A DNA stretch of 64,000 nt from Janthinobacterium rivuli (GTDB lineage: Bacteria > Pseudomonadota > Gammaproteobacteria > Burkholderiales > Burkholderiaceae_D), in assembly GCF_029690045.1 (NCBI RefSeq), contig NZ_CP121464.1, positions 6,014,001 through 6,078,000 of the forward strand. Reading direction: 5' to 3'. This document shows positions 9,770 to 19,396 of the stretch, in pieces. The notes below the pieces were generated by a model. It was not told the origin of the DNA. It worked only from the letters and a program-made list of their open reading frames with translations, and made no database searches. Every line of letters begins with the position of its first letter. The stretch's first letter is position 1. Made by a program: the position numbers and the translations under genes.

Positions 9770-10234
9770 CTAGAGCGTCGGCGTCACGTCGGGAATGTTG
9801 TTTTTGGTAATCGCTTCCTTCGCCGCCGGATTCGTCACGGTGGTGCTATTGAACCAGGTCAGACTGCTCGTGCCCGGCTTCATGGTCATCGTCACGGTTT
9901 GTCCACCGATACCGGTGCCCAGGTCGGCCGCCAGGGTCAGCACGATATCGCCCTTATTCACCGTGGCGCTGGCCACTTCGCGCGTGGCACTGAACACGGG
10001 AATGGCGCTGGGCACGGCCTGGGTGGGCGTGCTGCAGGCGGCCGCCTCGCCGCCGTTTTCCTGCACGCACAGGGCCACGGCCGTTTTTAACGGGGCAGCG
10101 GCCGCCAGCACATTGCTGACCTTGGCCCGCATCGTGTAGTCGCCATACTGGGGAATGGCCACGGCCGCCAGGATGCCGGCGATGGCCACCACGATCATCA
10201 GTTCTATCAGGGTAAATCCGCTTTGCGCGCGCAT
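9770..10234 (-). CDS. Type IV pilin-like protein
   Basis: A 154-residue prepilin. The short leader MRAQSG is followed by the class III methylation/processing site (G6/F7, Glu at mature position 5) and the hydrophobic helix [27 protein letters not shown], as in PilA/PilE. The C-terminal domain is Thr/Ala-rich and has two cysteines (ALCV and AACS), closer together than the C-terminal disulfide loop of classical PilA. A strong GGGAGG lies 6-11 bases upstream of the ATG. It stands alone, separated from sucD by a terminator; whether it is the major pilin or a minor one is not clear. Confidence 0.92.
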   Translation of the reverse strand: MRAQSGFTLIELMIVVAIAGILAAVAIPQYGDYTMRAKVSNVLAAAAPLKTAVALCVQENGGEAAACSTPTQAVPSAIPVFSATREVASATVNKGDIVLTLAADLGTGIGGQTVTMTMKPGTSSLTWFNSTTVTNPAAKEAITKNNIPDVTPTL

Positions 10235-10396
10235 CGTATCCTCCCATGGTGCATTGCTCACGCCAGGTACGTTGCAAGCGCCATGCCAGCGGCGCGCCCG
10301 GGCAGCGGCGGCACGCATGGAAAGAAAAGCGACACATTTGGGCAGGTTCGGACCAGCATCGTCCGCCCAGGCCGGGAATCGGCCTGTCTTGCGGAC

Positions 10397-10423
10397 AAAA
10401 AAAGGAGCCGAAGCTCCTTTTTT
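10397..10423 (-). terminator. Rho-independent terminator after sucD
   Basis: On the minus strand GGAGC-TTCG-GCTCC, with an extended A/T stem and a run of seven T residues, lies 23 bp past the sucD stop. The UUCG tetraloop is a typical stabilising loop. The flanking A-run makes it nearly symmetric, so it could also work for plus-strand transcripts. Confidence 0.92.
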
Positions 10424-10446
10424 GTACTGCGGTAACCAGGCTGAAA

Positions 10447-11328
10447 TTACAGCATGGCTTTCAGCAGACGCGCCATTTCCGACGGGTTTTTGGTCACGGT
10501 GATGCCGCAAGCTTCCATGATTTCCAGCTTGGCTTGTGCCGTATCGGCACCGCCCGAGATCAGCGCGCCGGCGTGGCCCATGCGCTTGCCTGGAGGAGCG
10601 GTCACGCCAGCGATGAAGCCGACGACCGGTTTTTTCATGTTGTCTTTGATCCAATAAGCCGCGTTGGCTTCGTCAGGACCGCCGATTTCGCCGATCATGA
10701 TGACCGCGTCGGTATCTGGATCGTCATTGAACATCTTCATGATGTCGATGTGCTTCAGACCGTTGATCGGGTCGCCGCCGATGCCGACTGCCGACGATTG
10801 GCCCAGGCCCAGTGCGGTCAGCTGACCCACTGCTTCATAGGTCAGGGTGCCCGAACGCGACACCACGCCGATACGGCCCTTCTTGTGGATGTGACCTGGC
10901 ATGATGCCGATCTTGATTTCGTCTGGCGTGATCAGGCCTGGGCAGTTAGGGCCCAGCAGCAAGGTTTTGCTGTTGGCTTTGGCCATGCGGTCTTTCAGAG
11001 CCATCATGTCGCGGACAGGAATGCCTTCGGTGATGCAAATGGCCAGATCCATTTCAGCTTCGACAGCTTCCCAGATCGCCGCTGCCGCGCCTGCTGGCGG
11101 TACGTAGATCACGGAAACGTTGGCGCCGGTTTCTTTTTTCGCTTCGGTCACGTTAGCGAAAATAGGAATGCCTTCGAAATCTTCGCCGGCTTTCTTCGGG
11201 TTCACGCCTGCCACGAAGGCAGCTTTGCCGTTCGCGTAGTCGCGGCAACCGCGGGTGTGGAACTGGCCGGTCTTGCCGGTGATCCCTTGGGTAACGACTT
11301 TGGTATCTTTATTGATCAGAATGGACAT
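10447..11328 (-). CDS. sucD: Succinyl-CoA synthetase, alpha subunit
   Basis: Forms with SucC the TCA-cycle enzyme that makes succinate and ATP or GTP from succinyl-CoA. The 293-residue protein starts [25 protein letters not shown] (CoA-binding Rossmann domain) and has the flavodoxin-like second domain with the phosphohistidine segment [14 protein letters not shown] near residue 245. It follows sucC with a 13-bp gap, and the terminator just downstream ends the operon. Confidence 0.97.
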   Translation of the reverse strand: MSILINKDTKVVTQGITGKTGQFHTRGCRDYANGKAAFVAGVNPKKAGEDFEGIPIFANVTEAKKETGANVSVIYVPPAGAAAAIWEAVEAEMDLAICITEGIPVRDMMALKDRMAKANSKTLLLGPNCPGLITPDEIKIGIMPGHIHKKGRIGVVSRSGTLTYEAVGQLTALGLGQSSAVGIGGDPINGLKHIDIMKMFNDDPDTDAVIMIGEIGGPDEANAAYWIKDNMKKPVVGFIAGVTAPPGKRMGHAGALISGGADTAQAKLEIMEACGITVTKNPSEMARLLKAML

Positions 11329-11341
11329 GTTGATTCCTTAA

Positions 11342-12511
11342 TTAAGCTTGACCGGCAGCAGCGGCAACGACGCTCTTGGCTGCATCTTCCATGGTGTCGG
11401 CTGCGATGATAGGCAGACCGGAATCGGCCAGCATCTTTTTGCCCAGGTCTTCGTTGGTGCCCTTCATGCGCACGACCAGTGGCACGTTCAGCGAGACGGC
11501 TTTCACTGCGGCGATGACGCCTTCAGCGATCACGTCGCAACGCATGATGCCGCCGAAAATGTTCACCAGGATGGCTTTCAGGCCTGGGTTTTTCAGCATG
11601 ATCTTGAACGCTTCGGTGACTTTTTCCGCCGTGGCGCCGCCGCCGACGTCCAGGAAGTTGGCTGGCTCGCCGCCGAACAGTTTAATCGTGTCCATGGTGG
11701 CCATGGCCAGGCCGGCGCCGTTCACCAGGCAACCGATGTTGCCGTCGAGCGAAATGTAGGCCAGGTCGAATTTCGACGCTTCGATTTCAGCTGGATCTTC
11801 TTCGTCCAGATCGCGCAGGGCGACGATTTCCGGATGACGGAACAGGGCGTTCGGGTCAAAGTTGAACTTGGCGTCCAGAGCGATGACTTTGCCGCTGCCG
11901 GTAACGATCAGCGGGTTGATCTCGGCCAGCGAGCAGTCGGTTTCCCAGTATGCTTTGTACAGGCCTTGCAGGTTGACGCGCGCGTCGGCGATGGAGCCGG
12001 CAGGCACGCCGATTTTGGCGGCGATGTCGTCTGCCTGGGCATCGGTCAGGCCGGTGCCTGGATCGATGGTGACGTGGTGGATCTTCTCAGGGTGGCTCTC
12101 GGCCACCTCTTCGATGTCCATGCCGCCTTCGGACGACGCCATCAGGACGATTTTCTGGGTAACGCGGTCGGTGACCAGCGAAACGTACAGTTCTTGTTTG
12201 ATGTCGGCGCCTTCTTCCACCAGCAGGCGGTTGACTTTCTGGCCTTCGGCGCTGGTCTGATGCGTGATCAGCTGCATGCCCATGATCTGGTCAGCGTATT
12301 CCTTGACTTGCTCGATCGATTTTGCCACTTTCACGCCGCCGCCCTTGCCGCGGCCACCTGCGTGGATCTGTGCCTTGACGACCCACACCGGGCCGCCCAG
12401 GGTTTCCGCAGCCTTGACTGCCTCTTCGACGGACATGCACGGGATACCGCGTGGTACCGTCACTCCGTGCTGCCGGAGGATTTCTTTGGCTTGATACTCA
12501 TGGATTTTCAT
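11342..12511 (-). CDS. sucC: Succinyl-CoA synthetase, beta subunit
   Basis: A 389-residue ATP-grasp subunit of succinyl-CoA synthetase. It begins [17 protein letters not shown] and carries the nucleotide-binding [22 protein letters not shown] near residue 45 and [25 protein letters not shown] in the C-terminal ligase domain. It is the first gene of sucCD; the DUF2889 gene 72 bp upstream is on the same strand but unrelated in function. Confidence 0.97.
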   Translation of the reverse strand: MKIHEYQAKEILRQHGVTVPRGIPCMSVEEAVKAAETLGGPVWVVKAQIHAGGRGKGGGVKVAKSIEQVKEYADQIMGMQLITHQTSAEGQKVNRLLVEEGADIKQELYVSLVTDRVTQKIVLMASSEGGMDIEEVAESHPEKIHHVTIDPGTGLTDAQADDIAAKIGVPAGSIADARVNLQGLYKAYWETDCSLAEINPLIVTGSGKVIALDAKFNFDPNALFRHPEIVALRDLDEEDPAEIEASKFDLAYISLDGNIGCLVNGAGLAMATMDTIKLFGGEPANFLDVGGGATAEKVTEAFKIMLKNPGLKAILVNIFGGIMRCDVIAEGVIAAVKAVSLNVPLVVRMKGTNEDLGKKMLADSGLPIIAADTMEDAAKSVVAAAAGQA

Positions 12512-12583
12512 GCTGGCTTCCCTTCTGATACTGATGTGTAAAAATACGGTTAGTGGTGCAAAAAAAACAGGAAAGCGCCGGGA

Positions 12584-13144
12584 TCACGGCTTGGCTACCC
12601 AGCGCGGGTAATACTGTGCCACCGCCCCGCCATCGGTGCGCAGGGCGTGGCATTTGTCGAGTTGAAACGGCTTTTCATGCGATAAGTCAGCATTCGCACC
12701 GTCGCGGGTCGACCAGACATCGCCGGCAAATGCCTGAACCGTCGCAGTCGGCAAGACTTGCGCCAGTTCGGTCAAATGGGTACAGCCAGCGATTCCCGCC
12801 AGGCGCTGTTTCAAGTCGCGGCGGAAATTCTTCAATAAATTCAGACCGATCAAGGCCCGGTAAGCGGGGCCGATGGTATCGCAAAAACCGGGATAGGGCA
12901 CGGCATCGGAGGCAGCTTCGGCCTCGACAATGGTCAGTTCGCGATCGACGGTAATGCGTAAATGGAGGTCATGCAGAGGAGCGCCGGCGGGACGGGGGCC
13001 CGAGGCCAGGGTCGCGTCATAGCTTTTGATATCGGTGATACGGGCGTCAATATCCCACAGGCCGTCGTCGCGCACATACGCTTGGACGTCGATAACGCGG
13101 GAGTGCCGTAGGGCGCGCCGGGATACGGGAGTTGACAGGGGCAT
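12584..13144 (-). CDS. DUF2889 family protein
   Basis: A 186-residue soluble protein with the DUF2889 pattern: RRALRHSRVIDVQAYVRDDGLWDIDARITDIK near the start, LHDLHLRITVDRELTI in the middle, and a conserved stretch with CDTIGPAYRALIGLNLLKNFRRDLKQRL followed by CTHLTELA. The family has no established biochemical role. It lies upstream of sucC on the same strand, which may reflect cotranscription but does not indicate a TCA function. Confidence 0.85.
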   Translation of the reverse strand: MPLSTPVSRRALRHSRVIDVQAYVRDDGLWDIDARITDIKSYDATLASGPRPAGAPLHDLHLRITVDRELTIVEAEAASDAVPYPGFCDTIGPAYRALIGLNLLKNFRRDLKQRLAGIAGCTHLTELAQVLPTATVQAFAGDVWSTRDGANADLSHEKPFQLDKCHALRTDGGAVAQYYPRWVAKP

Positions 13145-13422
13145 AAGACCGATGCCGCTTGCGCGGCCATAATTAGTAAGCAGCCATGTGCATAAAGCAC
13201 GCCGTTCGCAGCTTCTACGAACAGCAACCGCACCTGCGGCGCCGCAAAAACCCTAAAAGTGTAGCACACAGGGCGCTAGTTGCGCCGCAACATAATTATT
13301 TATTGGTCTGGCCGCCCGCCGCAAATCATCAATGAAAATCACAAAATGAATGACAAACATTCACAATTTAAATAACTCGGAAGCAGGTCGGCAGGCACCG
13401 GCAAGCTGGCCGGCGCCGCGCC

Positions 13423-14961
13423 TCAGTCTGTCACGCCCAGTATGCGCAAAATGGGCAAGTTACGCGCAGCGAAATGCTGTGCGTGCGCCAGCAGTTCGGC
13501 CAGGTTTTCCTCTTCCGTCAACAAGGGCTGCCCGTCCTTCGTCACCAACTGGTTCAGGCGCAGCAACACCGGCCACGTCGCGCGCACCCATTCTTGCGGC
13601 GTTGAACAACCTTGCAGTTTCGCCCACAGGAAGAGCTGTTGTAAATGCGGTACAGCCACGCCGCTGCCCGTCAGGGGACTGGCGAGGATGTTCAAATCGG
13701 TTCTTGCCAGCGCCTGTTCCAGCAGGTGCGCATTCAGGCGCGCCGTCTGCGGCCGCGCCACGGCGATGTCGGCCTCGTCCTGGACAGCCAGCACGTTACC
13801 CTTGCTGACCAGCACCAGCATGATCTGCAGCAAGGCGGCCAGCTTGGCTTCGCTGCCCGCCAGTTGCTGCTCCAGCTCGCCTATCGTATAGACGCGATGG
13901 TCGGCCATGGCATCGAGCACGGGCGCATACACGCGCTCATCCATATCGGCGTCGCCCAGCACGCCATGCACGCTCAACACCACTTCGTCGCGCGGCACGG
14001 CCAGCATCACGCGCACGGCCCGCAAGGCGCTGGCCTGGGCGAGCGGCGTCAGCCTGCGCGCGCCCTTGACCCAGTAATCCTTGCGGAACTGCTCGTTGAC
14101 GAGGAAGGCGCGCGTCGTCTCGCGGAAGGTGGGATCGGGTATCTCGGCCAGGAATTGCTGGTGCTCGGCCGTCAGGTTCAGCATGTCGACCAGAGCGGTA
14201 TAGGTGGCGGACGCGGCAAACTCGAGCTTGGCTTCGCCCAGCATGGCCGCGACGCTGGAAAAGGCCATCGGCTGCCAGTCGGCATTGAAATACTCATGGG
14301 CAAGATAATGTCCATCCATCGCCTTGAGCTTGTCGATGCGGTCCGCCAGGAGCGGGTTGGCCTCCAGGAAGCGCGGTTGCGCGGCAATCATCCTGTCGAC
14401 GAAATCGATGGCGCCAGCGACTCTGTCCAGCACGCCCTGGCCCGGGGCACTCATGACGCGACTATGTTCGGCCATCAGGTCGCGCATCGGCATCATGGCG
14501 GCCCAGCCTGGCTGCGTGTTGTAACTGATGAAGACGACACCGCCGACTTTCAGCTTGCGCCGCAGGAAGTCGACGATCAGCGCGCGATTGTCCGCCGAGA
14601 CCCAGCTCCAGATCCCGTGCAGGCAGATGAAGTCGAAATCGGGCAAGTCGTCGCGGCGGCAAAACTGCGCGAACGATTCGTCCGTGAACTGCGCGCCGGC
14701 GCCGGCCGCGCTGGCCAGCTCCTGCGCAAAGGCGGCCTGGGAAGGATTGAAATCATTGCCATGCCAGCGCGTGGCGGACGCCGCCGCATGGATGTTGGCG
14801 CTGATGCCCTGGCCAAAGCCCAGCTCGCAAGCCGTGCCGCTGGCCGGCAAGGCAAGGCCGGCGGCCAGCAGGGGCAGCCGCAGGCGCAAGGGATTCAATT
14901 CTTCGTAATAGCCATAGGTATAAGCGATTTCGGCCATATAGCCGGCATTCCAGTTGCTCAT
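13423..14961 (-). CDS. SAM-dependent methyltransferase with C-terminal regulatory domain
   Basis: A 512-residue protein. An N-terminal class I methyltransferase domain has the SAM motif ACELGFGQG (residues 44-52), GNDFNPSQ (motif II) and DFDFICLHGIWSWVS. It is followed by a helical region matching the methyltransferase regulatory domain family (PF10119), with LVNEQFRKDYWVKGARRLTP. The ATG at 14961 has AGGAT 7 bases upstream; a start at 15021 would add 20 residues of no clear homology. It is a single gene with no glycosyltransferase or polysaccharide neighbours. The methyl acceptor is unknown. Confidence 0.88.
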   Translation of the reverse strand: MSNWNAGYMAEIAYTYGYYEELNPLRLRLPLLAAGLALPASGTACELGFGQGISANIHAAASATRWHGNDFNPSQAAFAQELASAAGAGAQFTDESFAQFCRRDDLPDFDFICLHGIWSWVSADNRALIVDFLRRKLKVGGVVFISYNTQPGWAAMMPMRDLMAEHSRVMSAPGQGVLDRVAGAIDFVDRMIAAQPRFLEANPLLADRIDKLKAMDGHYLAHEYFNADWQPMAFSSVAAMLGEAKLEFAASATYTALVDMLNLTAEHQQFLAEIPDPTFRETTRAFLVNEQFRKDYWVKGARRLTPLAQASALRAVRVMLAVPRDEVVLSVHGVLGDADMDERVYAPVLDAMADHRVYTIGELEQQLAGSEAKLAALLQIMLVLVSKGNVLAVQDEADIAVARPQTARLNAHLLEQALARTDLNILASPLTGSGVAVPHLQQLFLWAKLQGCSTPQEWVRATWPVLLRLNQLVTKDGQPLLTEEENLAELLAHAQHFAARNLPILRILGVTD

Positions 14962-15109
14962 CTTGCATCCTGTCATGATCAGTGGTGCCGCGCGCATCGC
15001 ACAGCGTTCGAGCGCCAGCATACCCGATCGCGCGGCGTCGCCATACGGGAAACAGACGGCGTTTGAGAGCGCAGTTCATGGCGGCACGGCGGGGCCGCCA
15101 TGAACTGCC

Positions 15110-15565
15110 TTATTCCTCGTCGGGATTCAGCCCCTTCAGGGCCACCTGCACGGCGCGCTGCGAAAAGCCGCGCTGCATCAAAAAACGCATCTGCTTGTTG
15201 CGCTGCTCGGCATCCTGCGCCACTTCACCAAATTTGCGGCGCCACACTTCGCACGCGCGCGCGGTCTCGCCTTCCGCCAGGCCCGCCTTGAGTTCCTGCA
15301 GCGCCTCGCCACCGATGCCATGGCTTTGCAACTCCGCCATGATGCGGCTGTTGCCGAAACGGGCCGAGCGGCGGTGGATCAGCGACTCGGAAAAGCGCTC
15401 CTGCGACAGCCAGTTGGCTTGCTCCAGGCTGTCGAGCAAGGCTTCCACGTCATCGCCCTCCTGCGCATGGCGCTGCAGCTTGCGCCGCAATTCCATGCGG
15501 CTATGCTCGCGCATCGACAGAAAGCGGAGCGCCCTGCCCTTCAGGCTTAGTTGTACTGCGGCCAT
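15110..15565 (-). CDS. recX: RecX, regulator of RecA
   Basis: A 151-residue helical protein with the RecX pattern: [23 protein letters not shown] (first three-helix repeat), [30 protein letters not shown], and the C-terminal [18 protein letters not shown]. RecX binds along the RecA filament and limits its extension. It lies 203 bp downstream of recA on the same strand, the standard arrangement, but with a double REP-like element between the two genes. Confidence 0.95.
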   Translation of the reverse strand: MAAVQLSLKGRALRFLSMREHSRMELRRKLQRHAQEGDDVEALLDSLEQANWLSQERFSESLIHRRSARFGNSRIMAELQSHGIGGEALQELKAGLAEGETARACEVWRRKFGEVAQDAEQRNKQMRFLMQRGFSQRAVQVALKGLNPDEE

Positions 15566-15672
15566 ACACCCACCTTGTCTTTCATTCCACGATCACATCA
15601 CCCAAACACAATCGCCGCCCGGCGCAACAGCGCGGGACGGCGATCATGGTCCTACCTTGCAGCAAGCCATGC

Positions 15673-15772
15673 GTAGCTCGGATCAGGCCCATTGGGCCGT
15701 CATCCGACAACATTGTTGGCGTCTGTGGTGTTGTCGGATTACGCGCGGCTTTGCCGCGCTCATCCGACCTAC
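15673..15772. repeat. Head-to-head REP pair (BIME-like) between recA and recX
   Basis: Two hairpins in opposite orientation share the plan GTAG-x-TCGGAT ... ATCCGAC. Hairpin 1 is at 15678-15707 (TCGGAT/ATCCGA and GGCCC/GGGCC, loop ATT). Hairpin 2 is at 15733-15768 (GTCGGAT/ATCCGAC and GCGCGGC/GCCGCGC, loop TTT). The inner halves also form an 11-bp inverted repeat (15702-15712 with 15729-15739), so alternative folds are possible. The outer ends read GTAG and CTAC; the latter contains the recA stop codon (15769-15771). Confidence 0.85.
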
Positions 15773-16872
15773 TCTGGCTTGGCTTCCGCAGCCTTGGCAG
15801 CCTTGTCGGCGGCTTTATCGGCTTTTTCCGGCTTTTCAGCAGCCAGCGGCGGCAGTTCGCGCACGCCCAGCGACGCGCGGACCTTGTTTTCGATTTCGCG
15901 GGCCAGCGCCGGACGCTCTTGCAGGAAGGCGCGGGCGTTGTCCTTGCCCTGGCCGATGCGTTCGCCGTTGTAGCTGTACCACGAACCGGATTTTTCCACG
16001 ATCTTGGCATCCGAACCCAGGTCCAGGATTTCGCCTTCGCGCGAGGTGCCGGCGCCGTACAGGATGTCGAAGTGCGCTTCCTTGAACGGTGGCGCGATCT
16101 TGTTCTTGACGACCTTGACCTTGGTTTCGTTACCGATCACTTCATCGCCGGACTTGATCGAGCCGGTGCGGCGGATATCCAGGCGCACGGAGGCGTAGAA
16201 TTTCAGGGCGTTACCGCCGGTGGTCGTTTCCGGGCTGCCGAACATCACGCCGATCTTCATGCGGATCTGGTTGATGAAGATGACCAGGGTATTCGTGCGG
16301 TTGATGGAACCGGTCAGCTTGCGCAGGGCTTGCGACATCAGACGCGCTTGCAGGCCTGGCAGGGAATCGCCCATGTCGCCTTCGATCTCGGCGCGTGGCG
16401 TCAGTGCGGCCACGGAGTCGATGACGACGAGGTCGACACTGCCCGAACGCACGAGGGCGTCGCAGATTTCCAGCGCCTGCTCGCCCGTGTCCGGTTGCGA
16501 GATCAGCAATTCATGCAGGTTCACGCCCAGCTTTTGCGCGTAACCGACGTCGAGCGCGTGCTCGGCATCGATAAAGGCGCAAGTGCCGCCCAGTTTTTGC
16601 ATTTCGGCGATGGTTTGCAGGGTCAGGGTGGTTTTACCCGACGATTCCGGACCGTAGATCTCCACCACGCGGCCGCGCGGCAAGCCGCCCACGCCCAGGG
16701 CGATATCGAGGCCGAGCGAACCGGTCGACACGACTTGCACTTCTTCGATCGGTGCGCTGGCATCCATGCGCATGACCGAACCTTTGCCAAACTGCTTCTC
16801 GATCTGCGCCAGTGCGGCGGCGAGCGCCTTGGCTTTTTCCGATGCGGGTACTACAGCTTTTTTATCGTCCAT
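15769..16872 (-). CDS. recA: Recombinase A
   Basis: DNA-dependent ATPase that forms filaments on single-stranded DNA, promotes strand exchange and triggers LexA self-cleavage. The 367-residue protein has Walker [10 protein letters not shown] (74-82), Walker B region [12 protein letters not shown], and [12 protein letters not shown]. The C-terminal tail is Lys/Ala-rich ([26 protein letters not shown]) rather than the acidic tail of E. coli RecA, and its TAG stop lies within a REP element. A LexA box sits about 100 bp upstream, and recX follows. Confidence 0.98.
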   Translation of the reverse strand: MDDKKAVVPASEKAKALAAALAQIEKQFGKGSVMRMDASAPIEEVQVVSTGSLGLDIALGVGGLPRGRVVEIYGPESSGKTTLTLQTIAEMQKLGGTCAFIDAEHALDVGYAQKLGVNLHELLISQPDTGEQALEICDALVRSGSVDLVVIDSVAALTPRAEIEGDMGDSLPGLQARLMSQALRKLTGSINRTNTLVIFINQIRMKIGVMFGSPETTTGGNALKFYASVRLDIRRTGSIKSGDEVIGNETKVKVVKNKIAPPFKEAHFDILYGAGTSREGEILDLGSDAKIVEKSGSWYSYNGERIGQGKDNARAFLQERPALAREIENKVRASLGVRELPPLAAEKPEKADKAADKAAKAAEAKPE

Positions 16873-16974
16873 ATGTTCTTTCAGCCGTTCTACAGGTGCG
16901 GATTCACGTGACGCATCTACGTGAACCGTGCAGCCTGCGATAGCGCCAGTGGGTTAAATTCTTTACACAGACAG

Positions 16975-16994
16975 TACTGTATAAAAAAACAGTG
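16975..16994 (-). promoter_or_regulatory. LexA (SOS) box upstream of recA
   Basis: TACTGTATAAAAAAACAGTG fits the E. coli-type SOS operator CTGT-N8-ACAG exactly at both half-sites. It lies 103 bp before the recA start and 133 bp before the divergent response-regulator gene. A weak minus-strand promoter (TTGATC, 17 bases, TACTGT) would be covered by the box, consistent with repression of recA by LexA. Confidence 0.85.
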
Positions 16995-17126
16995 ATCAAT
17001 GCAAGCGGAACGTGGATTTGTTTTGAAACAGATCAATACAAGCCTGGTTTCTCACAAAAACTCGCCACCTTGCGGAAAATGAAACACAATACAAACTTCT
17101 ACCGCCGCAAGCATAGGAAGTGCACC

Positions 17127-17861
17127 ATGCGTATTTTACTTGCCGAAGATGACAGCGTGCTGGCCGATGGCCTGACCCGCTCGCTGCGCCAGTCCGGTTA
17201 TGCGATCGACTACGTCAAGACGGGCCAGGAAGCCGATACGGCCCTGTCCACCCAGGAATTCGACTTGCTGATCCTCGACCTGGGCCTGCCCAAGATGTCC
17301 GGCCTGGAAGTGCTGCGTCGCCTGCGCGCGCGCGCCTCGCTGCTGCCCGTGCTGATCCTGACGGCCGCCGATTCCATCGAGCAACGCGTGAATGGCCTTG
17401 ACCTCGGTGCCGATGATTATATGGCCAAGCCGTTCGCCCTGTCGGAACTGGAGGCAAGAGTGCGCGCCCTGACGCGCCGCGGCGCCGGCGGCGGCGCCAC
17501 CATCATCAAGCACGGCCCCCTCAGCTACGACCAGGTGGGGCGCAGCGCCTACATCAATGACCAGATGCTCGACCTGTCGGCGCGCGAACTGGGCTTGCTG
17601 GAAATCTTGCTGGGCCGCACCGGCCGCCTCGTCTCGAAAGAGCAGCTGGTCGACCACCTGTGCGAATGGGGCGAAGAAGTGTCGAACAACGCCATCGAAG
17701 TGTATGTGCACCGCCTGCGCAAGAAAATCGAGGTGGGCGGCGTGCGCATCGCCACCGTGCGCGGCCTCGGCTATTGTCTGGAAAAATACTCGGAAGCGGC
17801 GCGCCTGAACGCCGAAGCGGGCGAGGCGGCAAGCCCGGCCAGCGGACCCGCCAGCAAGTGA
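17127..17861 (+). CDS. OmpR-family response regulator (TctD/QseB-like)
   Basis: A 244-residue DNA-binding response regulator. The receiver domain (1-115) has the acidic pair D8-D9, phospho-acceptor D51 in LLILDLGLP, T79 and K101. The winged-helix domain (about 125-225) ends with NNAIEVYVHRLRKKIE and TVRGLGYCLEK. The ATG at 17127 has AGGAAG upstream. The last bases overlap the GTG start of the sensor kinase (GTGA), so the two are translationally coupled. With the downstream DUF4212/symporter genes, it probably controls uptake of an organic acid; that is inference. Confidence 0.95.
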   Translation: MRILLAEDDSVLADGLTRSLRQSGYAIDYVKTGQEADTALSTQEFDLLILDLGLPKMSGLEVLRRLRARASLLPVLILTAADSIEQRVNGLDLGADDYMAKPFALSELEARVRALTRRGAGGGATIIKHGPLSYDQVGRSAYINDQMLDLSARELGLLEILLGRTGRLVSKEQLVDHLCEWGEEVSNNAIEVYVHRLRKKIEVGGVRIATVRGLGYCLEKYSEAARLNAEAGEAASPASGPASK

Positions 17862-19396
17862 AGGCGCGCGAGGCGCCAGCGGACGAGCCGGACGACGACG
17901 ACTGGTTCGAGCCGCCCACCACGGAACAGGACGACACCATCGAGCATTCGCTGTTCGGCGAAATCCTCGACTGGATGCTGGCGCCCTTGCTGCTGCTGTG
18001 GCCGATGAGCATCGCCATCACCTATCTGGTGGCCAAGGGCATCGCCAATCAGCCGTTCGACCATGCGCTGGAAGACAGCGTGACCGTGCTCACGCAGCAG
18101 GTCAAGCAGGCCGACGGCGCCATGCTGCGCCGCGTGCCGGAAAAGAGCAGTAATAATAGCGGCCGCGACTTCCTGCGCGGCGACGATATCGACACCCTGT
18201 ATTACCTGGTGGTGGGGCCGCGCGGCGAATACATCGACGGCGACCGCGATTTGCCGCCGCCGCAGGACGCCGACAAATACCGCAGCGGCATGGTGCTGTT
18301 TCGCAACGACACCATCCATGGCGCGCCCGTGCGCGTAGCGTTCAGCTATCTCGACATTCCGTCCAGCAACGACGACGAGCCCAGCCGCGCACTGGTGCAA
18401 GTGGCGGAAACCTTGGAAAAGCGCGCCCAGCTGGCCAATGAAATCATCAAGGGCGTGATCTTGCCGCAGTTCATCATCCTGCCCGTGATCCTGGCCCTGG
18501 TCTGGTTTGCCCTGGCGCGCGGCCTGTCGCCGCTGGCGCAGTTGCAGGAGCGCATACGCGCCCGGCCGCCCGACGATTTATCGCCCATCGAATCGGGCCA
18601 GGTGCCCGAGGAAATCACGCCGCTGGTCGGTTCCCTCAACGAAATGCTGGCGCGGCTGTCGCTGTCGATCGACATGCAGAAACGCTTCATCGCCGATGCC
18701 GCGCACCAGATGAAGACGCCGCTGGCCGGCATGCGCATGCAGTCCGAGCTGGCCCTGCGCCAGACCGACCACGACGAAATCCACCGCTCGCTGCTGCAAC
18801 TGGCGAAAAGCTCGGAAGCGGCCACGCGCCTGGTCAACCAGCTGCTGGCCCTGGCGCGCGCGGAAAACCAGCCGCAGGCGGGCACGGCGTTCGAGCCAAT
18901 CGAGCTGAGCGAACTGGCGCGCGGCGTGGTGCAGGACTGGGTGCAAGCGTCGTTTGCCCAGCATATCGACCTGGGCTTCGAGCAGCCCGCGTATTCGATC
19001 ATGATTTCCGGCAATGCCATGATGCTGCGCGAGCTGCTGAGCAACCTGATCGACAATGCCCTGCGCTATACGCCGGCCGGTGGCAGCGTCACGGTACGCG
19101 TGCGCAGCACCCTGGAGCTGGCCATCCTGGAAGTGGAAGATACGGGCCCCGGCATTGCGCCGGCCGAGCGGGCCCACGTGTTCGAACGCTTTTACCGCAT
19201 TCTCGGCAGCAATGTCGACGGTAGCGGCCTGGGCCTGGCCATCGTGCGCGAAATTGCCCAGCAGCATGGCGCCGAAGTCGATATTTTTAACAATCCGCGC
19301 GCGCAGTCGCCGAAGCTGCCGGGCACCCTGCTGCGCCTGAGCATCGCCCTGCTGTTGCCGGACGCGCCAGAAGAGGATGACATCACGTATGGATAA
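17858..19396 (+). CDS. Sensor histidine kinase (TctE-like, 2CSK_N domain)
   Basis: A 512-residue inner-membrane kinase. An acidic N-terminus (DEPDDDDWFEPP) precedes TM1 (about 40-60), a periplasmic 2CSK_N-type sensor region (60-190) and TM2 (IILPVILALVWFALARGL, about 205-222), then HAMP, the H-box ADAAHQMKTPLAG with His283, the N-box NLIDNALRYTP, G1 DTGPGIAP and G2 GSGLGLAIV. I chose GTG 17858, which forms a GTGA overlap with the regulator stop; the longer upstream frame only antiparallels the regulator gene. The family senses carboxylates (TctE) in known cases. Confidence 0.93.
   Translation: MKAREAPADEPDDDDWFEPPTTEQDDTIEHSLFGEILDWMLAPLLLLWPMSIAITYLVAKGIANQPFDHALEDSVTVLTQQVKQADGAMLRRVPEKSSNNSGRDFLRGDDIDTLYYLVVGPRGEYIDGDRDLPPPQDADKYRSGMVLFRNDTIHGAPVRVAFSYLDIPSSNDDEPSRALVQVAETLEKRAQLANEIIKGVILPQFIILPVILALVWFALARGLSPLAQLQERIRARPPDDLSPIESGQVPEEITPLVGSLNEMLARLSLSIDMQKRFIADAAHQMKTPLAGMRMQSELALRQTDHDEIHRSLLQLAKSSEAATRLVNQLLALARAENQPQAGTAFEPIELSELARGVVQDWVQASFAQHIDLGFEQPAYSIMISGNAMMLRELLSNLIDNALRYTPAGGSVTVRVRSTLELAILEVEDTGPGIAPAERAHVFERFYRILGSNVDGSGLGLAIVREIAQQHGAEVDIFNNPRAQSPKLPGTLLRLSIALLLPDAPEEDDITYG

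Noticed and set aside
13145..13422. Possible small gene or RNA gene in the 278-bp gap upstream of the DUF2889 gene
   Set aside because: An AT-richer stretch is present, but I see no start with a ribosome-binding site, no tRNA-like fold and no terminator structure.
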